A stretch of DNA of 64,000 nt from Perca fluviatilis (taxonomy: Eukaryota > Chordata > Actinopteri > Perciformes > Percidae): NCBI RefSeq assembly GCF_010015445.1, contig NC_053123.1, positions 11,998,434 through 12,062,433 of the forward strand, read 5' to 3'. Under the pieces are notes generated by a model, which worked only from the letters and a program-made list of their open reading frames with translations, made no database searches and had not been told where the DNA came from. Of the stretch, positions 58,195 to 64,000 are shown piece after piece (position 1 is the first letter of the stretch; every line of letters starts with the position of its first letter). Both the position numbers and the translations under genes were made by a program.

Positions 58195-58335
58195 TGGAGA
58201 CTTCCGGCAGGATAATGGACCACATCACAAAGCGCTCATCATCTCAGCCTGGCTCCAGGAACATGACAGATACTTTAGTTAAATTACAGACGTCAGCTCG
58301 GTAGAATACCTTTGGGATGATGTGAAACTGGAGGT
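58195..58335 (+). pseudogene. Tc1/mariner-like transposase fragment
   Basis: Frames read RQDNGPHHKALIISAWLQEHD, then after a stop VSSVEYLWDDVKLEV. These resemble the catalytic QDNAPCHK motif and the IEHLWD motif of Tc1/mariner transposases. It is short and broken, with no visible termini. Confidence 0.5.
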
Positions 58336-58440
58336 TTCAGATTTTAGGCTCTTCTGACAACAACACAAGTGTCACCTACTTAGTGTAAACAACAACTAAT
58401 GTAGAAACAAAATGATGACTAAAAGAAGATATTTGTGAAT

Positions 58441-58512
58441 TTGAAATAAGATAAGATGAGAGAAGAAAAGCCTTTATTGTTCCTCAGAAGGGGAAATTCG
58501 GGTGTTGCGGGG
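58441..58512 (-). mobile_element. LINE 3' tail, minus strand
   Basis: On the minus strand it reads AATTTCCCCTTCTGAGGAACA then ATAAAGGC and a TTATC-type tail. This is the familiar end of an L2-like fish LINE. Confidence 0.6.
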
Positions 58513-61500
58513 AAATAAGGTACATGATAGTAACCATGAAATCTACTTCCTCTTCACTGGCAAGTCACCTTCTGTGCATTAAACTCAAACTGGCTCTTTA
58601 CTGGGAAAAAAAATTTATTAAAAAACTTAACCGAAACTAAAAAAAAGTCAGATTCATTTCAAATCTCCTATTGGTAAATAAAAATAATTGTATTCTAACA
58701 GTAATCCTTAAAAAACACCTTCAAGGCCTTTGGGAAATATCTCTATGTCTATTGGAAAATCTCTCTGTCTTTTGGGTTTTCTATTTTAAAGACTGTATCT
58801 GCCAACTAAGAGCTGCCATGGCAACAGCCCTTTAATGCATTGTGAGCACTTACTGAAGAAATTGCAACAATGGGAATCATGTTTATATTACAGTCATGCC
58901 AAATCATGTCAGGATTTGGAGAAATTATCATTTCATTGAGACAAGTGCTTGATCGGGCTATCAAAATAATATGATGCAATTAATGTTAGACAGTTTTTTA
59001 GCATCTAAAGGTTAGGGTTTGTCACAGTTCAAGATAAATCAGTGTGCTGGCATTTCATTTTGTGGCTTATATATCTCCCTAGACGGCCCCTGAAATATAC
59101 CCAGACTGTGGGCGAAAAAATGCCTACCTCAAAGCAAGGATGACCTTGAGAGGAAAGCCAAAACCCTCAGCCAGTCGGTGCCAGGTTCATTTTATCCCTG
59201 ATGAATAAAGGTTTCTGAATCTTTCAACCTGCAAAGGACTGATAGGGTTTCTGGAGTTTCATATTTCTGGAGTTTCAAACTTGGGTAATAAGAGGAAGTT
59301 AGTCTTCATTTTCCTACATACACATCCAAACACACACATGCACAGTTTCAACACGGTCCAATGATGCAGATAAACTGCAGCAAGCAGCAGGGAAACTTTG
59401 GAAGCTGTGTCTCGAGAGCTTTTTGTGTTAAGCTTTATGTGAACGTGCTGACGGCTGGTCAGCCGACAAAGGAGCCTCTGAGTTTTCTCTAAGCAAAATC
59501 TTTGTGTTGCACAGATATGGCTGGTTTGTTATAGGTCACACTGCTGAGAGATCCTTTTGGGGCACAGGACGTTATTCTGTTCCAAATTCATAAACCAGTG
59601 CCAACTGCCACAGCTACCTGCTGCCTATTGTTGTTAAAACATGTATCTCAGTTACCATTTATACCAAGGACAATTATACAGATACAGCATTTTTACATGG
59701 GCTTGATTACTTTCAGCTAATTGTGTGCTGTGCTGAGAGTGCAGGTTTCATACCAATCAAAAACAGTTGAACAGTTTCCATCCTTAACACCAGTGTGTCA
59801 CAAATATTTAGCGAACACGCTTATCACCATATGTTTTAATGAAGGCGAAGAGGATAGAAAAAACTTGGCGACACCTCTGGCAAGTTGATTTGAAACATCT
59901 GCCTTACACATCTTTAAAACAACCATGGTACTTAAGATGACATGGTGCCCTATGTGCAAGACTGCAACTTATCTGCCCTATGTTCATATTTCACCTCATT
60001 TATGAAGCATATTAGACAGAAGAGAAAAACTGTTGAGGCTGTAGAGTGTATAGAAATGGTTTTCTTCTTACTGTTATTTCATGTATTCATTCATTCATTC
60101 ATTCATTCCTTCACATGGTAGTACCATGTCCAGTTCTAGTAGTTGTCCACAAGGTGGCAATAAATACTAATCAGCTGCTATCCACCACTAAATTAAGATG
60201 CTGGGTTTAACATAATCTGTGTTCCTCTCTCTTATTTTTCACTTATAAACAGCTCCTCACTCTGACATGAACTTCAGAAATGAGAAAATGTTCCACCAGG
60301 TTTCTCCAGAGATGATCTTCACTTAGACAAAGCTACATGATTAACAACATGATCTACAGAGAGTGCAGAAAAACCGTAAACTACTGTCACTTGTTCTCAA
60401 AACCAGCTAGCAATATTTAATAATGAAGAAAAATAACATCCACTTTGATTCTATTCAATCTGGATTTCTACATTATACAAAAACGTTTACCAGTTGTAAT
60501 GTTAACTGTCATTTAATATCAAGTAATGGGGACACATTATTGTTTTTTTTTGTATATTGTAATGAATGTCATTTTTCATTCTTTGTATTTTCTGATGCAT
60601 TAATTACATGCGTGTCACTCGCCAATGATTCATGTTAATGAACTAGAAAGCTAATGTTGATTCACTCTGGTCTCAAGCTCTACATACATAATTTATTAAG
60701 CAAAATAATTAGTGCAGTCAGTGTTGAACTGGCTCATCTCTTTATATTATCCACAACAGCAGTGACTTTAAGTCACAAAGGGCTTTTAAATAATATTTGG
60801 GAAACCTATTTTTTAACAAGAATGCATCACGTTTAATAAGAGCAAAATTATATAGACAAAAGAAGTACACGTGCAAAAACCTCTGCTGCTCTGTAACTCC
60901 CATCCTTTTATCATAGTAAGTAAATAATGGAGTATCAGAAGAAGAATCAATCTTCATTAAAGGTGAAATTGTGAAGTTGTTTGAGAAAATGAATGCCATT
61001 ACTCTTCCAGCCTTCATTTAATTCAAGTCATATTTACAACTATGAGGACTGAAGAAAATATATCATGACCGGTCAGAAAGACATTCATTTGCAGTGATGA
61101 CAGAAATCTGATGGATTTAATTTTACAGGTGGAGATAGAGGTTATATGACATATTCATTTAAAATATAAATAGGATTTTTTTTTTTTTTAAATATCACAC
61201 ATCATAGTATCAGATACTGACTAGAGATCATCTTCAACATGTTAGTGTGTTTTGACAGTATGATTGTAAGAGTGCAGGGTGTCTGTTGATCCACATGGTG
61301 ATGCTACTCGTCTCGGTTAAAAATGACATAAGGAGACAGTTTAAATGGCTTTTTATTCAAATTAATCACTAATTAACCACTGCCTTGTAAATCATTTTTG
61401 ACAAGTGTGTAAGCATGCTGTTTAATGATGCCTGTTTCATATTTGCTCTGCCTTCTTGGATTTAAATTAGACGTTAAATATTGTTACGATAGTAAGTGTG

Positions 61501-62340
61501 ACCTTATTTTTAATTGTGTATTAAGTTTTCAGTTGAACATTGTTATCTATCTATTCCAGTATTTATTTTAGCTTTCAATTCATATCTAAAAAGATGTAAT
61601 AGGCTACATTTCAAAATAAAAGCATAACCATTAGAAAACAATTATTTGCAGGCCCTCACAGAGTGATACCACCTTTTAAGCTGTTAGTTTGGTGTGTTAA
61701 ATGGTAATGATGAAATAAAGTTGTGGGCAGTCTATCCAAAAAGCCACCAGTGTGGACGTGTTATGCATATTCATTACCATGCCATGTAAATTTAATCAGT
61801 TGCCTGCAGTTTCCAAAACCACACACACCTGAGACATTTGTCTTTTACTTGTCAGTAGCCTAGGTAATTGTATTTTCCTTTTTCAATCGTTTTGTCCTAC
61901 AGTTTTTGTCCTACAGTTAAGCGATAAATGTATTTAAAGATTAAATAGTTGTTGTAAATTAATCAAGATGTTGTGAGTTGCAAATTATTCCACATATAAT
62001 AGATAGAAGTTCAGATATTGCAATAATTCACAACCTACAAGACTTTTGGTAACTTTTCATCCATGAAAACAAACAGCCTAGGCCTACATACTTTTCATCA
62101 CAAAGGATGAAAGACATGAATCAAGAAGACATCAAATGAGGTATAACTCAACTGCAGACTATATTATGAAAGGTCTCTCACTGTGTCGTTGTTCGGAGTT
62201 TTATTGTGAAAGATGAAACAGGAAATTTTATTTTGTAGTTATTCTAATTAAATGGGCACCTGACTTAATTGAGGCGTTAACGCGTATCCTGCTAACGTTA
62301 GTTCTTGTTTACCGTATACGTAAAGTGTTTTCAGACTCGG
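58513..62340. other. Intergenic DNA upstream of gtf2f2
   Basis: No gene, RNA gene or mobile element was recognised in this 3.8-kb AT-rich stretch. A short ATTC repeat lies near 60086. The final 80 bp (GCGTTAACGCG, GCTAACGTTAG) form the gtf2f2 upstream region; no TATA box was recognised. Confidence 0.5.
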
Positions 62341-62354
62341 ACAATATTTAAACT

Positions 62355-62420
62355 ATGTCCGACAAAACGGAGGTGAATTTAACTGGAGTCAAACAAAGTA
62401 AAGGCCTGTGGCTTGTCAAG
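62355..62420 (+). CDS. gtf2f2: gtf2f2 coding exon 1 (TFIIF subunit beta, RAP30)
   Basis: It encodes MSDKTEVNLTGVKQSK then GLWLVK and ends on a codon before donor GTTTGT. It aligns with the start of human RAP30 (ELDLTGAKQNTGVWLVK). TFIIF is a two-subunit general factor that binds RNA polymerase II, brings it to promoters and stabilises the initiation complex. RAP30 is the small subunit, and its N-terminal part forms the dimerisation barrel with RAP74. The ATG has A at -3. Only 53 residues lie in this window, against about 249 in human; the remainder is beyond the right edge. Confidence 0.93.
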
Positions 62421-62948
62421 GTTTGTTCACCACCTACATACCTACACCTAACAGCTAACGTTTGTTCACCACCTGCACCTAACGGTAACAGTACTCATCC
62501 ACCCAACAACCAACGTAAAGTAATGCTAACTGAGCTAATTTAGCTAACGTTACCAGTTTTACTAATTAAAATGAATTTCATCCATTTCGAAATTAACAAT
62601 TTGACGAAAAATAATCGTCAAAGCTCATGTTGAGTAACATGCCAAGTTAGTATTGTGGTGTACATGTTTACCCGTGTTCTGACGATTTATGCTGCCTATA
62701 TATAAATGCAACCGTAGCCAGGTTCCAGGATGGCGAATGGCAGCCTTTACTCTGCCTCAGATTGGTTTACCCTACAACATACTCCAGCTCTGACACAGCG
62801 CACTGTGGAGGTCTGGCAATGCGACCCTGATATTCTAACCTCCCAAGCTCACCTCAAAGTATCACATTTCGTCGTGAGCGTATATCGACAGAACACCTGT
62901 TATCTTAGTAATACAAGTGACCTCTTAAATTGCCGTATCTCTCACCAG
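62421..62948 (+). other. gtf2f2: gtf2f2 intron 1
   Basis: 528 bp between donor GTTTGT and acceptor TCTCACCAG. A 17-bp segment starting at the donor (GTTTGTTCACCACCT) is repeated at 62460. Confidence 0.85.
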
Positions 62949-63022
62949 GTCCCCAAGTATTTATCTCTGCAATGGGACAAGGCCACAGAAAAGGGAGACG
63001 TTGGAAAGATTACCATTGGAAA
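62949..63022 (+). CDS. gtf2f2: gtf2f2 coding exon 2
   Basis: It encodes VPKYLSLQWDKATEKG then DVGKITIG plus two bases before donor GTATGT. This matches human VPKYLSQQWAKASGRGEVG and continues the RAP30 dimerisation domain. The acceptor is TCTCACCAG. Confidence 0.95.
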
Positions 63023-63137
63023 GTATGTTGTGAAAATGTTTAAGCTTTTAATACATGATTTTGATATGCCTAAATCCTGTCCTCACTATCAGTATCGGTA
63101 ATGCACACTTTTTCTGTCTTCTCATCCACCTTGACAG

Positions 63138-63156
63138 GAAGCAAGGCAAAACGGAG
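63138..63156 (+). CDS. gtf2f2: gtf2f2 coding exon 3 (19-nt microexon)
   Basis: Between acceptor CTTGACAG and donor GTGAGG, 19 bases complete a Lys codon and add KQGKTE, matching human TQGRTE. Reading on past the donor gives RQAFTFAFSH, which does not match the expected VSFTLNEDLA, so splicing here is likely. The next exon was not found in the remaining 844 bp. Confidence 0.8.
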
Positions 63157-64000
63157 GTGAGGCAGGCTTTTACCTTCGCTTTCTCCCATCAATCAGTTGA
63201 TCAACTTCTTGGATGTTGTTGTTGCTGCCATCCGTTTCAACCTTTTTAATGCATGGAAAAGAGAAAAAGGACAAAAGAAAAAAGAAAAAAGCATTTACAA
63301 ACAGCAGTGACACAAGGCTATTTCTACATAAAAAAGTGGACAGGTTTTGATATTTCATCATGTAAAATTCTCCAGGAGAACAGAGGGGAGAGGGGCAGGA
63401 AAATTAAAATATTCATTACCGTGTATGTATGTATGGACACTACCGGTCAAAAGTTTGGGGTCACTTAGATATTTCCATTACAGACAGAATACCAGCTGAG
63501 ATCAGTTGCATTGTCTGTTTTTAACCAGGGCAGCAGTTTTCAGATTACATTATGTGCTTACATAATTGCAAAAGGGTTCTCCAATGTTTTTAAAAATGAT
63601 ATCAGATTAGTGAACAGAATGTGCCTTTGGAACACTGGATGAATGGTTGCTGATAATGGGCATTGTAGATATTGCATTAAAGATCAGCCACTTCTTTCTA
63701 CAACAGTCTGAAAGTAGCGCAAGTAAATTATGCCAGTGGAACTTAAGTTTCGCTTTTAGTTTCTGGCGCAGTTTTTACATCGGTCAACGTACAGTGTAGG
63801 TTTCAATTTGCCCATGAATAAATGCTGCAGCTCCTCAAGACCAACATTTTAGGCTGTGGTTCATAATTATCATGGGGTGCAACCTAGGTCTGGTCTGTTA
63901 AACAAAGTAACATTAATTATACATTAACACTTTAGATAAGTATTTCAGAACAATGACTATTGACTATTGAAAATAGAAGGATTAGCCTGCATTGAAAAGC
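63157..64000 (+). other. gtf2f2: gtf2f2 intron 3 (cut by window edge)
   Basis: No VSFTLNEDLA-like exon was recognised. The right part is a Tc1/mariner-type repeat. Confidence 0.6.
63438..64000. mobile_element. Tc1/mariner-type repeat, left end
   Basis: It starts CACTACCGGTCAAAAGTTTG then GGGTCACT, a terminal repeat very common in fish Tc1-like elements. The right end is not visible, so the element either continues beyond the window or ends undetected inside it. Confidence 0.6.

Noticed and set aside
62730..63101. 123-residue + frame starting MANGSLYSASDW
   Set aside because: It spans gtf2f2 intron 1 and reads through exon 2 (VPKYLSLQW); only the exon 2 part is real and it needs the upstream splice acceptor.
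63055..63249. Extension of gtf2f2 exon 3 beyond the GTGAGG donor
   Set aside because: The continuation RQAFTFAFSHQ does not match RAP30, whereas splicing after KQGKTE keeps phase and homology.

Overview
The window is vertebrate nuclear DNA, most likely from a percomorph-type teleost fish. The evidence is spliced genes with GT-AG introns, teleost-type interspersed repeats (TTAA-flanked MITEs, a tRNA-derived SINE, L2-like LINE tails, hAT and PIF/Harbinger remnants) and many very long CA/GT microsatellites. The fish assignment is inference; the gene calls rest on protein matches to well-known vertebrate families.

Three genes are present. serp2 (+ strand, coding exons 9321-9404, 12877-12949, 14219-14259) is complete and encodes the 65-residue RAMP4-family ER protein. 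tsc22d1 (- strand) fills most of the window. It has a giant first exon for the long isoform (48817-51491), an alternative first exon for the short TSC-22 isoform (20356-20477), a shared small exon (19886-19937) and a shared last exon with the leucine zipper (17799-18068). The predicted proteins are 998 and 147 residues. A third possible first exon lies at 24708-24817. gtf2f2 (+ strand) enters at the right edge with its first three coding exons (62355-62420, 62949-63022, 63138-63156); the rest lies outside the window.

Layout: 1-9320 is repeat-rich DNA upstream of serp2, including a hAT element nested inside a TTAA element. 9321-14730 is serp2, whose introns carry two TTAA elements and an L2-like LINE fragment. 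14731-16340 separates the convergent 3' ends of serp2 and tsc22d1. 16340-52330 is tsc22d1, whose roughly 29 kb intron is filled with transposon remnants and microsatellites. 52331-62340 is intergenic DNA with LINE tails and satellites. 62341-64000 is the start of gtf2f2.

The three genes do not form one pathway. SERP2 acts at the ER translocon, TSC22D1 is a leucine-zipper regulator with alternative N-termini, and GTF2F2 is the small subunit of general factor TFIIF. Their order and orientation match the human 13q14 block (SERP2 +, TSC22D1 -, GTF2F2 +), but nothing resembling NUFIP1 or GPALPP1, which lie between the last two in human, was recognised. The most interesting signals are the candidate third tsc22d1 first exon, a 22-codon upstream ORF before the short isoform, a 19-nt gtf2f2 microexon, a 15-CAG tract in the long isoform and several mobile elements with intact target-site duplications.
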